From NCBI GenBank assembly GCA_021797495.1, contig JAJZZO010000009.1, forward strand, positions 1 to 64,000: a DNA stretch of 64,000 bases, given 5' to 3'. This DNA is from Microcaldota archaeon (GTDB lineage Archaea > Micrarchaeota > Micrarchaeia > Micrarchaeales > Micrarchaeaceae). The notes below the pieces were generated by a model. That model saw nothing but the letters and a program-made list of their open reading frames with translations. It was not told the origin of the DNA and ran no database searches. Each line of letters begins with the position of its first letter. Position 1 is the first letter of the stretch. A program made the translations under genes and the position numbers. Below are positions 44,232 to 53,773 of this stretch, one piece after another.

Positions 44232-44696
44232 ATGCGCATAGTAATAAGGACTGTGGAACGGGTTTCCAACAGGACACCTACGGAATTCGTCAAGTGGCTC
44301 TGCGAGGCCCTGGGATTGGCTGAAGGCGAAGAGAATGCAAAAGCTTTAGACCAGCAGATACTCGAGAAGCTTATCGTAGCCTCAAGGCTCGATACCGGCA
44401 TAACGAGCTCGGAGATAGGCAAAAAGGAGGGAATAGCCAGGAGCACTGTAATATACCATCTCAACAGGCTCATCAACACCGGATTGGTTACAAAAAGGGG
44501 CAGGAAGTACTATCTGCGCGCCATGGACGTCGCATCGACGATAAAGGAGATAGAGTACGACATAGACAGGGAGTTTTCGCGCATACACGACGCCGCGCAG
44601 GAGTTCGACCGCGTTCTCATAGAACAGATGAGGGAGATGCAGAACAAGAAAAAGATGCAAAAAGGTGGATTTGGCAATGTCAAACGGAAAGAATGA
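44232..44696 (+). CDS. ArsR-like winged-helix regulator of the chaperone locus
   Basis: ATG 44232 fits the TATA box spacing, giving 154 residues (a TTG at 44205 is unlikely). After a 55-residue head, TGITSSEIGKKEGIARSTVIYHLNRLINTGLVTKRGRKYYL forms a winged helix with the recognition helix ARSTVIYHLNRL. The C-terminus is an amphipathic coiled coil (IKEIEYDIDREFSRIHDAAQEFDRVLI), probably for dimerisation. It overlaps grpE by 20 nt, so it is co-transcribed with grpE and dnaK and likely controls them. The exact family is not named. Confidence 0.8.
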   Translation: MRIVIRTVERVSNRTPTEFVKWLCEALGLAEGEENAKALDQQILEKLIVASRLDTGITSSEIGKKEGIARSTVIYHLNRLINTGLVTKRGRKYYLRAMDVASTIKEIEYDIDREFSRIHDAAQEFDRVLIEQMREMQNKKKMQKGGFGNVKRKE

Positions 44697-45324
44697 CGAA
44701 AAGAAAGAGGAGAAGCTTGAGAGCAGCGCAAAAGCACAGCAAGGCGACAATCAGGAACAAAAAAGCGCCGATAAAAAGCCTGCGGATACCGTTCCGAAAA
44801 GCGAATACGACGAGCTTAAGGAAAGGGTCCTGAGGCTAGCAGCGGAATTCGACAATTACAAGAAACGCTCGGCATCGGATCTCGAAAACGCCAAGAACGT
44901 CGGCAAAGCCGAAATCCTGAAGCGCATAATGCCTGTGATTGACGAATTCGAACTTGCGATGATATCGTCAAGCGGATCCAGTGACGAAAACCTTTCAAAG
45001 GGCATAAAAATGGTCTATGCAAACCTGATGGATTCGCTAAAGGCCGAGGGTCTGCGCGAGGTTGAGGCCAAAGGCAAATACGACCCGTACACTAATGAGA
45101 TAATGATGGCGAGGGATAGCCCAAAGGACGACCCTGGCACGGTGCTTGAGGTGCTGAAAAAGGGATACAAGATAAACGGCATACTCGTGAGACCTGCCGC
45201 GGTAATAATAGCCAAGGAGCCGCAGAACGATGCAAATAACGGAGCTGTTGCGCACGGTAAGGAAAACAACGGTGAAGGGAAAGAAAATAAGGAAGGAAAT
45301 AACGACAAAAAAGAGGATAAATAA
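44677..45324 (+). CDS. grpE: GrpE nucleotide exchange factor
   Basis: ATG 44677 is preceded by AAAGGTGG at good spacing, giving 215 residues (GTG 44665 is an alternative). A charged low-complexity head precedes a long helix (EYDELKERVLRLAAEFDNYKKR, the GrpE dimer helix). The core continues IMPVIDEFELAM and GIKMVYANLMDSLKAEGLREVE, and the beta-wing is KYDPYTNEIMMA with VLEVLKKGYKINGILVRPAAVIIAK. The tail is Asn/Gly/Lys-rich. GrpE releases ADP from DnaK. dnaK follows 26 nt downstream. Confidence 0.95.
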   Translation: MSNGKNDEKKEEKLESSAKAQQGDNQEQKSADKKPADTVPKSEYDELKERVLRLAAEFDNYKKRSASDLENAKNVGKAEILKRIMPVIDEFELAMISSSGSSDENLSKGIKMVYANLMDSLKAEGLREVEAKGKYDPYTNEIMMARDSPKDDPGTVLEVLKKGYKINGILVRPAAVIIAKEPQNDANNGAVAHGKENNGEGKENKEGNNDKKEDK

Positions 45325-45350
45325 AAAACGAATACTAAAAAGGTGAAAGA

Positions 45351-47204
45351 ATGAAAATAATAGGAATAGATCTTGGAACTTCAAATTCCGCAGCGGCGGT
45401 TCTTGAAGGCGGAAGGCCGACAATAATACCAAGCAGCGAGGGCGCATCGCTATACGGCAAGGCGTTTCCGAGCTATGTTGCGTTCACGAAGGATGGCCAA
45501 CGTCTGGTTGGGGAACCGGCGAGGCGACAGGCCGTTGCAAACCCTGAAGGGACAATAACCGCATTCAAAAGGAAAATGGGCAGCGACTTTACGTACAAGA
45601 TATACGGAAAGGACTATAAGCCGCAGGAGCTTTCTGCGCTTCTGCTCCAGAAAATAAAGAAGGATGCCGAAGCCTTTCTTGGAGAGGAAGTCAAAAAGGC
45701 AGTAATAACAGTGCCGGCATACTTCAACGACAACCAAAGGCAGGCCACAAAGGACGCAGGCGCCATAGCTGGTTTGGAGGTCGTAAGGCTTGTCAACGAG
45801 CCAACCGCGGCATGCCTCGCATACGGGCTTGACAAGACGGACAAGGAGATGAAGATATTGGTGTACGACCTCGGGGGAGGCACGCTCGACGTTACAATAA
45901 TGGAATTCGGCAACGGTGTTTTCGAGGTCAAATCCACAAGCGGCGATACGCAGCTCGGCGGCACGGACATGGACAACGTCATAGTGGAGTTCCTTGTTTC
46001 GGAATTCAAGAGTCAATCGGGAATGGACATAACAAAGGATCTGCAGGCGCTCCAGAGGCTCAAGGAAGCTGCCGAAAAGGCGAAAATCGAGCTCTCGACG
46101 GTGCTTACCACTGAGATAAACCTTCCGTTCTTGGCACAGAAAAACGGGCAGCCTGTGCACTTCACGTACCAGTTCACAAGGGCCAAACTCGAAAGCCTTG
46201 TCGTGCCGATAATCGAAAGGTCCACCAAGCCCGTGATGCAGGCTTTGAAGGATGCTAAACTGGAGCCGAGCGCGCTGGACAAGACGATACTAGTGGGAGG
46301 CCCCACAAGGATGCCGATAGTGCAAAGATATGTCGAGCAACTGCTAGGCAAGAAGATAGAGCGCGGAGTAGATCCTATGGAAGCGGTAGCCCTAGGCGCA
46401 GCGATACAGGCCGGCGTACTGACCGGCGAAGTCAAGGACATACTGCTGCTTGACGTGACACCGCTTACGTTGAGCATAGAAACTCTCGGCGGCGTGGCTA
46501 CTCCTATAATAGACAGGAACACAACAATACCTGTGAAGAAATCGCAGGTGTTCAGCACAGCCGCAGATTTCCAGACGAGCGTAGACATCCATGTGGTGCA
46601 GGGCGAGAGGACTCTGGCAAAGGACAACATAGACCTGGGCAAGTTTACCCTCACAGGAATACCGCCGTCAAGGCGCGGCGTGCCGCAGATAGAGGTGACA
46701 TTCGACATAGACTCAAACGGCATACTTCACGTAACAGCAACCGACAAGGCGACAGGCAAAGCGCAGAGCATGGACATAGTGGCGCCGCACAAGATGAACA
46801 AAGCTGACATAGAGAAGAAGATGTCCGAGGCCAAGCAGTACGAGGAGCAGGACAAAAAGCTCAGGGAGCAGATAGAAATAAAGAATTCGGCCGAATCTAT
46901 GATATTCACCGCCGAGCATACGTTGGAGGAATTCAAGGACAAGGTGAAGCCTGAGCAAAAGGAAAACGTTGAAAAGGCAAAGGCTGCAGTGGAAGACGCC
47001 ATCAAGTCGGACAACTACGACGACATCAAATCGAAGACCGACGACCTGAAGAAGGCTTTGGAGGACATAGGCTCCTCGATGTACGGTACACCGAACCAAG
47101 GCCAGGAGGCTCCGTCACCGGGTCCAGACACTGGTCCAGACGCGGGAGCAGACGACACAAATGACAAAGGCGACGCAACGGATGCCGACTTCAAGGTGAA
47201 GTGA
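45351..47204 (+). CDS. dnaK: Hsp70 chaperone DnaK
   Basis: The product has 617 residues, with AAAAAGGTGAAAG as ribosome-binding site. The nucleotide-binding domain begins [14 protein letters not shown] (phosphate 1), continues [19 protein letters not shown] and has [13 protein letters not shown] (phosphate 2) and LVGGPTRMP (adenosine). The linker is [12 protein letters not shown], and the substrate-binding domain carries [19 protein letters not shown] helical lid and an acidic tail rich in Pro/Asp/Gly end the protein. It folds and protects proteins using ATP with DnaJ and GrpE. DnaK in archaea is patchily distributed and generally considered to have been acquired from bacteria. Confidence 0.98.
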   Translation: MKIIGIDLGTSNSAAAVLEGGRPTIIPSSEGASLYGKAFPSYVAFTKDGQRLVGEPARRQAVANPEGTITAFKRKMGSDFTYKIYGKDYKPQELSALLLQKIKKDAEAFLGEEVKKAVITVPAYFNDNQRQATKDAGAIAGLEVVRLVNEPTAACLAYGLDKTDKEMKILVYDLGGGTLDVTIMEFGNGVFEVKSTSGDTQLGGTDMDNVIVEFLVSEFKSQSGMDITKDLQALQRLKEAAEKAKIELSTVLTTEINLPFLAQKNGQPVHFTYQFTRAKLESLVVPIIERSTKPVMQALKDAKLEPSALDKTILVGGPTRMPIVQRYVEQLLGKKIERGVDPMEAVALGAAIQAGVLTGEVKDILLLDVTPLTLSIETLGGVATPIIDRNTTIPVKKSQVFSTAADFQTSVDIHVVQGERTLAKDNIDLGKFTLTGIPPSRRGVPQIEVTFDIDSNGILHVTATDKATGKAQSMDIVAPHKMNKADIEKKMSEAKQYEEQDKKLREQIEIKNSAESMIFTAEHTLEEFKDKVKPEQKENVEKAKAAVEDAIKSDNYDDIKSKTDDLKKALEDIGSSMYGTPNQGQEAPSPGPDTGPDAGADDTNDKGDATDADFKVK

Positions 47205-47217
47205 GCAAGAACATACC

Positions 47218-47240
47218 TGCATGGGCTTCAAGCCCATGCA
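47218..47240. terminator. Perfect palindrome between dnaK and dnaJ
   Basis: TGCATGGGCTTCAAGCCCATGCA forms a stem of up to 9 bp with a 5-nt loop, extended by CC..GG-type flanks (CCTG/CAGG). It begins 13 nt after the dnaK stop and ends 6 nt before the dnaJ TATA box. It may end the dnaK transcript, stabilise its 3' end, or act as a binding site for dnaJ control. Confidence 0.5.
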
Positions 47241-47246
47241 AACAGG

Positions 47247-47259
47247 TTTATATATAAAG
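47247..47259 (+). promoter_or_regulatory. TATA box of dnaJ
   Basis: TTTATATATAAAG lies about 37-49 nt before ATG 47296, so dnaJ has its own promoter despite following dnaK. A purine-rich AAGGA precedes the start. Confidence 0.6.
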
Positions 47260-47295
47260 CTTGGGTAAATTAGGAATCATAATCGGGGCAAGGAA

Positions 47296-48432
47296 ATGGC
47301 CAAGGATTTTTATGAAGTGCTGGGCGTAAAGAAAGGCGCAACTCTAGACGAGATAAAGCAGGCATACAGGAAACTGGCCCTGCAGTACCATCCAGACAGG
47401 AACAAGGGAAAAGACGCAGAGGAGAAATTCAAGGAGATAAACGAAGCGTATGCAGTTCTGAGCGATCCCGGAAAACGCAAACAGTACGATGCATACGGCC
47501 CAGACCAATTCAACCAGCGCTTTTCGGAAGAAGACATATTCAGAGGGTTCGATTTCCAGAACATATTCAGGAATATGGGTTTCGACGTGAATGAGCAGGG
47601 GTTCTCGGGCTTCGGCAATATTGACGACATATTTGACAACCTGTTCAACAGGGGATCGCAATACGGCCAGGGCTCGCGCGGCAACGACATACTTGCAAAG
47701 GTAAAAATATCGATGCTCGAAGCTGTCAACGGCACTTCAAAGACCATAAGCCTCAGGCACATAGCTCAGTGCGACAGGTGCACGGGCTCGGGTGCAGAAC
47801 CTGGGTCTAAGGTTATCGCATGTCCGACATGCAACGGTCGCGGACAGGTGGCCAATGCAAGGAGGACTCCATTTGGGGTCATGCAAACTATAACCACGTG
47901 CCCTGCTTGCGGCGGTGCGGGCAAAGTGCCGGAAAAGAAATGCAAGAAGTGCAGCGGCACCGGAAGAATCCAGAAAGAGGACCACGTGGAAGTAGAAATA
48001 CCAAAAGGCGTAGATACAGGAACCAGATTAAGACTGCGCGGCTTGGGAGACTACGGGAGCTCTAGGAGGGGAGATTTGTACATAGACGTAGAAATCGAGC
48101 CCGACCCGAGATTTAAGAGGAAAGGCGACGACTTGGTGACTACAGTGCACATACCATTTTATACTGCAATCCTCGGGGGAAGCGTGGAAGCTCCCACTAT
48201 AGACGGCTCTGAGAGCATCAGGATAACTCCCGGCGCCCAAAGCGGCGATACAGCAGTAATAAGGGGAAAGGGTGTGCCAAGGTTCAACAGGTCCGGCGTG
48301 GGGGATGAAATAATACGCATACAGGTGGACATGCCAAAGAAGCTTACAGCCGAACAGGAAGAGCTCATAAAAAAATACGCCGAACTGGATGGTACAGACA
48401 CTTCAGGCAGAAAGAAACATTTCTGGAAATAA
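47296..48432 (+). CDS. dnaJ: Hsp40 co-chaperone DnaJ
   Basis: The product has 378 residues. The J domain (1-68) has the YHPDRNKG catalytic HPD. A Gly/Phe-rich linker ([13 protein letters not shown]) is followed by four zinc-binding CxxCxGxG repeats ([32 protein letters not shown]). The C-terminal peptide-binding domains ([22 protein letters not shown]) complete a full-length type I DnaJ. It delivers clients to DnaK and stimulates its ATPase. The palindrome and a separate TATA box upstream suggest independent control. Confidence 0.98.
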   Translation: MAKDFYEVLGVKKGATLDEIKQAYRKLALQYHPDRNKGKDAEEKFKEINEAYAVLSDPGKRKQYDAYGPDQFNQRFSEEDIFRGFDFQNIFRNMGFDVNEQGFSGFGNIDDIFDNLFNRGSQYGQGSRGNDILAKVKISMLEAVNGTSKTISLRHIAQCDRCTGSGAEPGSKVIACPTCNGRGQVANARRTPFGVMQTITTCPACGGAGKVPEKKCKKCSGTGRIQKEDHVEVEIPKGVDTGTRLRLRGLGDYGSSRRGDLYIDVEIEPDPRFKRKGDDLVTTVHIPFYTAILGGSVEAPTIDGSESIRITPGAQSGDTAVIRGKGVPRFNRSGVGDEIIRIQVDMPKKLTAEQEELIKKYAELDGTDTSGRKKHFWK

Positions 48433-48611
48433 TGCTTAATGGCTTCCGATGAGCATAACCCAATCAGTTCTTAGTAAACTGACTTCCGATCTTTATGCCT
48501 GTTCTGCATAAAAGCATGGTTCTGGTATCTATTTCCAAGTTTTCACTAAAACAGACTGCTTAATTAAGAAACTAACATTTTTATATGTTACTATGTCTTT
48601 TTATATTTGCG

Positions 48612-48668
48612 TGCCTTTTTATATATTGCTATACTAAAAATATATTAGATATTAGAGGATAGCAAGGC
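48612..48668 (+). promoter_or_regulatory. AT-rich promoter region of first twin adhesin
   Basis: GCCTTTTTATATATTGC and AAAAATATATTAGAT are TATA-like, followed by TAGAGGATAGCAAGGC just before a GTG at 48669. The same sequence recurs before the second twin (51549-51605), where the GCCTTTTTATATATTGCCAT unit is nearly duplicated in tandem. The rest of 48433-48611 shows no gene. Confidence 0.5.
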
Positions 48669-50049
48669 GTGATTAAACGGGTAAAGCACAATCCGCAATA
48701 GAATACCTAATAACGTATGGTTGGGCGATACTGATTGTTGCTGTTGTGATATCTTTGCTCTATCTGTATATTGCAGTTCCCAAAGTGATAGTTCCTTCCA
48801 CGTGCAGCTTCGTAACCGGTGCGGTATGCCAAGACATGGTATTCGGCACAAACACCACGACACATGCAACAGTCGTTGGCTTTTTCATAACAAACCCTAA
48901 TGAGTATCCTATTCTTAATCCAAAAATATATGCAACCGTGAACGGCAAAAACACCACAGCGGTTTCATGCAAACCTTCGTTTGTTCTTTCCGGTGGCTCC
49001 ATAATATGCGTGCTTCCCGTATCTGGAGTATCGTCTTCGCTAGGCCAGTTCTTTACTGGAAACATATATCTTAACGTTTCCTACTGCGGTTTGGCTTCAA
49101 GTGTGTCGTCGCCTTCTTCATGCGCAACAGCTCCAAAAGAAACCTACAAAGGCTTATACAGCGCACATGCAGAACCTTTAATAGCCCCAAGTTATACAGT
49201 ATCTCTTTCGGTGCAAAATTCAACAAACTTTGCCAACAACGCAAAGGATAAACTCACGGCTACCATAAACCTTCTCGGCTACGTTCAAAGCGGCGCCACT
49301 ATAAACTTCACCGCAAAGTTTACCAACAACGGCACCAACGCTGTACCTCCGTATTCGCTTCAGAGTCAGTATGTTACCTCTGGCACAAACGGCCAGGCAA
49401 TAGATTACATATGGGGCACCAAAGCCTCCAACGTTACTGTAACCGCAAGTTATGCAGGTATTAACGCATCAAAAACGATAAACTTCATACCTGTTGTCCC
49501 TATATTCTTCAACATATCAAACATACCTTCATCGTTGCAAAGCTCTCCGTCATCCATAGCCGCTATTGACGGCGTTGCGTATTCATACTTGCAGCTGACA
49601 AAGAGGCCAACGTCTTTCGCCTGGGGTTGCAACACCACGCACACGTATGATTTCGAACCCATAATTTACAATTCCTCAGGTACAAGGTTTGTATTCAACA
49701 GCGTCACGATAGACGGAATAACTTCTACTGGCAATTCTGGCAACATAACTGTATCCGCATGCAAGACCCAGAGTATAACCGCATCGTATTCGGAGCAATA
49801 CGAACTATACGAAGTCGCATCTCCTTCTGCAGGAGGAAGCGTTTCGCCTGGTACTTCATGGTATGCACCCTCAAGTAGCGTAACCATATCGGAGACTCCG
49901 AACACAACGGGCCATTACGTTTTCGCGAACTGGACATGTGCAGGCACAGGATGCTATTCCGGCACGGATGCAAGCACGTCAGTCACCCTCAACAATCCAA
50001 TAAACGAAACTGCGGTATTCAAGACCACCACAACCACCACCACAACCAT
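48612..50049 (+). repeat. Tandem duplication, copy 1 (promoter to Thr-rich linker)
   Basis: This stretch recurs at 51549-52986 with offset 2937. The first 1.04 kb differs at scattered sites, whereas the last 400 nt (49650-50049) is identical to 52587-52986. Beyond the ACC/ACA Thr-codon run the copies diverge. Confidence 0.9.
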
Positions 50050-50827
50050 TCCAGGATTTATTCCATCCATGGGTGTAGCTTTCGACCCAAACGCCTCCTT
50101 CGGAGGAGGAGAAGCCTATGTCACGACCCCACCCTACGACCTATTCATTATCAACACGGCCGACAACCAGGCTGCAATTCTGCTTTCAGGGACTGCTTTT
50201 GCCGGTAATGCAATAGCTTTCTATCCTTCCTCTGGTGCATACTCTTATATCACAAATCCCAACAACAGGGTAAGAGTTATTCGCACAAATTCAATTGCAC
50301 GCATAGGCACTATTACGGGATTCGATAACCCTAGCGGTGTGGCTTTCTCTCCCTCAGGTGCATCTGCTTATCTAACAAACTCCGACAACGACACCGCAAG
50401 CATTGTCAACACATCTACTCGCATAATCACCGGCACTATTACGGGATTCGATAACCCTAGCGGTGTGGCTTTCTCTCCCTCAGGTGCCTACGCCTACGTC
50501 ACAAACTATGGCAACAGCACAGTCAGCATTGTCAGCACATCCACAAACACAATCACTGGCACCATTACAGGGTTTAATAAGCCTGGTGATGTGGCTTTCT
50601 ATCCTTCGGGTGCCTACGCCTACGTCACAAACGTCGCTAACAACACAGTCAGCATTCTCAACACATCCACAAACACAATCACCGGCACCATTACAGGATT
50701 TGATAATCCTTTGGATGTATCTTTCTCTCCATCAGGTGCAACGGTCTATGTCACAAACGGCGGCAATACTACCGTCAGCATTGTCAGCACATCCACAAAC
50801 ACAATCACCGGCAACATTGCCCTTTAA
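48677..50827 (+). CDS. Pilin-anchored beta-propeller adhesin, twin 1 (start codon unresolved)
   Basis: The frame opens after a TAA at 48674 and reads GKAQSAIEYLITYGWAILIVAVVISLLYLY, a class III pilin signal, so real coding begins upstream of any in-frame ATG or GTG. A GTG at 48669 gives MIKR and then stops unless the frame shifts by -1 at CGGG. About 716 residues follow. Residues about 25-440 are Cys-containing, beta-rich and sequon-rich, with a YEVASPSAGGSVSPGTSWY module (repeat-like PKD or surface-layer type). A Thr run (TTTTTTTT) comes next, then six YVTN-type propeller blades of about 42 residues (GVAFSPSGAYAYVTNYGNST, VSIVSTSTNTITGTITGF). Propellers of this kind mediate binding. The tandem twin lies at 51614. 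Confidence 0.8.
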   Translation, partial: TGKAQSAIEYLITYGWAILIVAVVISLLYLYIAVPKVIVPSTCSFVTGAVCQDMVFGTNTTTHATVVGFFITNPNEYPILNPKIYATVNGKNTTAVSCKPSFVLSGGSIICVLPVSGVSSSLGQFFTGNIYLNVSYCGLASSVSSPSSCATAPKETYKGLYSAHAEPLIAPSYTVSLSVQNSTNFANNAKDKLTATINLLGYVQSGATINFTAKFTNNGTNAVPPYSLQSQYVTSGTNGQAIDYIWGTKASNVTVTASYAGINASKTINFIPVVPIFFNISNIPSSLQSSPSSIAAIDGVAYSYLQLTKRPTSFAWGCNTTHTYDFEPIIYNSSGTRFVFNSVTIDGITSTGNSGNITVSACKTQSITASYSEQYELYEVASPSAGGSVSPGTSWYAPSSSVTISETPNTTGHYVFANWTCAGTGCYSGTDASTSVTLNNPINETAVFKTTTTTTTTIPGFIPSMGVAFDPNASFGGGEAYVTTPPYDLFIINTADNQAAILLSGTAFAGNAIAFYPSSGAYSYITNPNNRVRVIRTNSIARIGTITGFDNPSGVAFSPSGASAYLTNSDNDTASIVNTSTRIITGTITGFDNPSGVAFSPSGAYAYVTNYGNSTVSIVSTSTNTITGTITGFNKPGDVAFYPSGAYAYVTNVANNTVSILNTSTNTITGTITGFDNPLDVSFSPSGATVYVTNGGNTTVSIVSTSTNTITGNIAL
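50056..50824 (+). repeat. Propeller-blade repeats in twin 1 (about 126 bp each)
   Basis: About six units encode a blade with GVAFSPSGAYAYVTN and STNTITGTITG. The three middle units are nearly identical at DNA level. They are coding repeats and are translated in frame. Confidence 0.85.
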
Positions 50828-50887
50828 GGCTACGTTCACCGCAACAAGCCAAATAATTTTGCAGCGTCATGGGTATTCGATGAAATC

Positions 50888-51300
50888 ATGAATGTAGCAA
50901 TAGATGTGGGAAAGGAAAGTGGTTATATTGTTGTGGAAGACAATGGGAATATAACTACAGAGGGATATGTACCTACGACAAAGGACTGGTTCTTTACAAT
51001 AGAAAACTTATGTGCATATGCAGGTCTTGCACCAATTATGCACCGGTCTGGCAACAAGGAATAGAAGGATCACATCTCGAAAGTTAATAACCTTCTTGAA
51101 GCACCTTCTCCTCCAGTGCGTTCAAATACACATATACAACTCTGATTCGTGGATAACTGATGCGTATAATAGTATAAAGGTCAGGGATGAAAAAGGCAAA
51201 GATTGCGGTTGCAAGGAGATTACTGGTAACAATCTACTGTATACTCAAAGAGTACAGGGAATACCTTGCCTAATGAATGAGGCAAATGGTGGGCGTTGAT
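50888..51300 (+). pseudogene. Relic of an IS110-type transposase
   Basis: A short ORF (50888-51064) reads MNVAIDVGKESGYIVVEDNG, the N-terminal DEDD-type start of IS110 transposases. It jumps directly to LCAYAGLAPIMHRSGNK, which belongs to the C-terminal transposase domain, and stops. A shifted frame then continues RRITSRKLITFLKHLLLQCV and NSDSWITDAYNSIKVRD. The middle of the enzyme is deleted and at least one frameshift is present. The element lies exactly between the twin adhesin genes and may have promoted their duplication. No ends or repeats could be drawn. The rest of 50828-51548 shows no other gene. Confidence 0.65.
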
Positions 51301-51548
51301 GGTACCCTATTCTACCGGAATATGTGAAAGACGAACTCCACCACCCGCAATTATGTAAGTCGGTATATCACACAAAATATGTGGTGATGAATAGTAACAC
51401 ATAATTTTATGAAAGAAAAGATTAAGAATGTTTAAGGTGATAAATGGGTTAATTGATGACACAACTATTATTCTTGCTGTTGGGAAAGTTAACATAGTGG
51501 ATATACAAGTCAACTTCCTACTTTTATATCTATTTTTATATATTGCCA

Positions 51549-52986
51549 TGCCTTTTTATATATTGCCATGCTAAAAATATATTAGATATTAGAGGATAGC
51601 AAGGCGTGATTAAACGGGTAAAGCACAATCCGCAATAGAATACCTAATAACGTATGGTTGGGCGATACTGATTCTTGCTATTGTGATATCTTTGCTCTAT
51701 CTGTATATTGCAGTTCCCAAAGTGATAGTTCCATCCACATGCAGTTTCGTAACCGGTGCGGTATGCCAAGACATGGTATTCGGCACAAACACCACGACAC
51801 ATGCAACAGTCGTTGGCTTTTTCATAACAAACCCTAATGAGTATCCTATTCTTAATCCCAAAATATATGCAAACGTTAACGGCAAAAACACCACAGCGGT
51901 TTCATGCAAACCTTCGTTTGTTCTTTCTGGTGGCTCCATAATATGTGTGCTTCCTGTATCTGGAGTATCGTCTTCGCTAGGCCAGTTCTTTACTGGAAAC
52001 ATATATCTTAACGTTTCCTACTGCGGTTTGGCTTCAAGTGTGTCGTCGCCTTCTTCATGTGCGACAGTTCCAAAAGAAACATACAAAGGCTTATACAGCG
52101 CACATGCAGAACCTTTAATAGCCCCAAGTTATACAGTATCTCTTTCGGTGCAAAATTTAACAAACCTGGCAAACAACGCAAAGGATAAACTCACAGCCAC
52201 CATAGACCTTCTCGGCTACGCGCAAAGCGGCGCCACTATAAACTTCACCGCAAAGTTTACCAACAACGGCACCAACGCTGTACCTCCGTATTCGCTTCAG
52301 AGTAAATATGCCACCTCTGGCACAAACGGTCAGGCAATAGATTACATATGGGGCACCAAAGCCTCCAACGTTACTGTAACCGCAAGTTATGCAGGCGTTA
52401 ACGCATCAAAAACGATAAACTTCATACCTGTTGTCCCTATATTCTTCAATGCATCGAACATACCTTCATCGTTGCAAAGCTCTCCGTCATCCATAACTGC
52501 TATTGACGGCGTTGCGTATTCATACTCGCAGTTGACAAAGCGGCCAACGCCTTTCGCCTGGGGGTGCAACACAACGCATATATATAATTTCGAACCCATA
52601 ATTTACAATTCCTCAGGTACAAGGTTTGTATTCAACAGCGTCACGATAGACGGAATAACTTCTACTGGCAATTCTGGCAACATAACTGTATCCGCATGCA
52701 AGACCCAGAGTATAACCGCATCGTATTCGGAGCAATACGAACTATACGAAGTCGCATCTCCTTCTGCAGGAGGAAGCGTTTCGCCTGGTACTTCATGGTA
52801 TGCACCCTCAAGTAGCGTAACCATATCGGAGACTCCGAACACAACGGGCCATTACGTTTTCGCGAACTGGACATGTGCAGGCACAGGATGCTATTCCGGC
52901 ACGGATGCAAGCACGTCAGTCACCCTCAACAATCCAATAAACGAAACTGCGGTATTCAAGACCACCACAACCACCACCACAACCAT
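51549..52986 (+). repeat. Tandem duplication, copy 2
   Basis: Counterpart of 48612-50049. It contains the same AT-rich promoter, the same GTG-ATT-AAA-CGG-GTA start context, the same signal, and the 400-nt identical tract (52587-52986). Confidence 0.9.
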
Positions 52987-53773
52987 CGGATTTACTGATC
53001 CTTACGGCGTAGCTATCTCCCCCTCCGGCGCCTACGCCTATGTCGTAGACGACGCTATTATCATCCCCTACGGTGGCATAAGCATTGTCAACACATCTAC
53101 AAATACAATCACAAACCACACCACCGCCGTTAGCGAATTTGGTATGCCTGGTGTAGCTATCTCCCCCTCCGGCGCCTACGCCTATGCCACAGCGTGCATC
53201 TACGTCAACAGTATCTGTATTGTCAGCACATCCACAAACACAATCATCAGTACTATTGGTGGATTTGATTCTCCTGCTGGGGTAGCCTTCGCCCCCTCCG
53301 GCGCCTACGCCTATGTCACAAACTCCAACCGCACCACCGTCAGCATTTTCAACACATCCACAAACACGATTACAGGTACCATTGGCGGGTTTTATAGTCC
53401 TGATGCCGTAGCTATCTCCCCCTCCGGCGCCTACGCCTATGTCGCAAACTACGGCAACAGCACAGTCAGCATCGTCAGCACATCCACAAACACAATCACC
53501 GGCACCATTACCGGATTTGTTAACAATCCTCTCGGCGTAGCTTTCGCCCCCTCCGGCGCCTACGCCTATGTCGCAGACGGCAATGCTTATACTGTCAAAA
53601 TTGTCAGCACATCCACAAACACAATCACCGGCACCATTACTGGATTTTATCTTCCTCAAGGCGTAGCTTTCGCCCCCTCCGGCGCCTACGCCTATGTAAC
53701 AAACTACAACAGCACCGTTAGCATCGTCAACACATCCACAAACACAATCACCGGCACCATTGCCAACACTTAA
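51614..53773 (+). CDS. Pilin-anchored beta-propeller adhesin, twin 2 (start codon unresolved)
   Basis: The layout matches twin 1: the frame opens after a TAA at 51611 and reads GKAQSAIEYLITYGWAILIL, with the same upstream GTG at 51606 in another frame. About 719 residues follow. The N-terminal 435 or so residues closely match twin 1, with differences such as ATVNGKN/ANVNGKN and FNISNIP/FNASNIP. Six blades follow the Thr run. Several units share PSGAYAYV and STNTITGTI with twin 1, but the first blades (VVDDAIIIPYGGISIVN, ATACIYVNSICIVS) differ. The different propellers suggest different ligands on the same pilin stalk. A 471-bp gap follows before the oxidoreductase genes. Confidence 0.8.
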   Translation, partial: TGKAQSAIEYLITYGWAILILAIVISLLYLYIAVPKVIVPSTCSFVTGAVCQDMVFGTNTTTHATVVGFFITNPNEYPILNPKIYANVNGKNTTAVSCKPSFVLSGGSIICVLPVSGVSSSLGQFFTGNIYLNVSYCGLASSVSSPSSCATVPKETYKGLYSAHAEPLIAPSYTVSLSVQNLTNLANNAKDKLTATIDLLGYAQSGATINFTAKFTNNGTNAVPPYSLQSKYATSGTNGQAIDYIWGTKASNVTVTASYAGVNASKTINFIPVVPIFFNASNIPSSLQSSPSSITAIDGVAYSYSQLTKRPTPFAWGCNTTHIYNFEPIIYNSSGTRFVFNSVTIDGITSTGNSGNITVSACKTQSITASYSEQYELYEVASPSAGGSVSPGTSWYAPSSSVTISETPNTTGHYVFANWTCAGTGCYSGTDASTSVTLNNPINETAVFKTTTTTTTTIGFTDPYGVAISPSGAYAYVVDDAIIIPYGGISIVNTSTNTITNHTTAVSEFGMPGVAISPSGAYAYATACIYVNSICIVSTSTNTIISTIGGFDSPAGVAFAPSGAYAYVTNSNRTTVSIFNTSTNTITGTIGGFYSPDAVAISPSGAYAYVANYGNSTVSIVSTSTNTITGTITGFVNNPLGVAFAPSGAYAYVADGNAYTVKIVSTSTNTITGTITGFYLPQGVAFAPSGAYAYVTNYNSTVSIVNTSTNTITGTIANT
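52993..53770 (+). repeat. Propeller-blade repeats in twin 2
   Basis: Six units of about 125-130 bp contain a near-invariant CCCTCCGGCGCCTACGCCTA core. At DNA level they are more uniform than blades in twin 1, so internal homogenisation is likely. Confidence 0.85.

Noticed and set aside
45450-46160. Long minus-strand reading frame (236 codons) inside dnaK
   Set aside because: It lies wholly antisense to a clear dnaK and shows no recognisable domain; it reflects codon bias on the coding strand.
50296-50824. Regular repeats of about 126 bp considered as a CRISPR or satellite array
   Set aside because: They are in frame, encode YVTN-type blades and have no spacer structure; the unit length is too long for CRISPR.
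52916-53659. Minus-strand frame (247 codons) with regular GVGAGGG-type repeats
   Set aside because: It is the complement of the propeller-blade repeats; the regularity derives from the plus-strand repeats.
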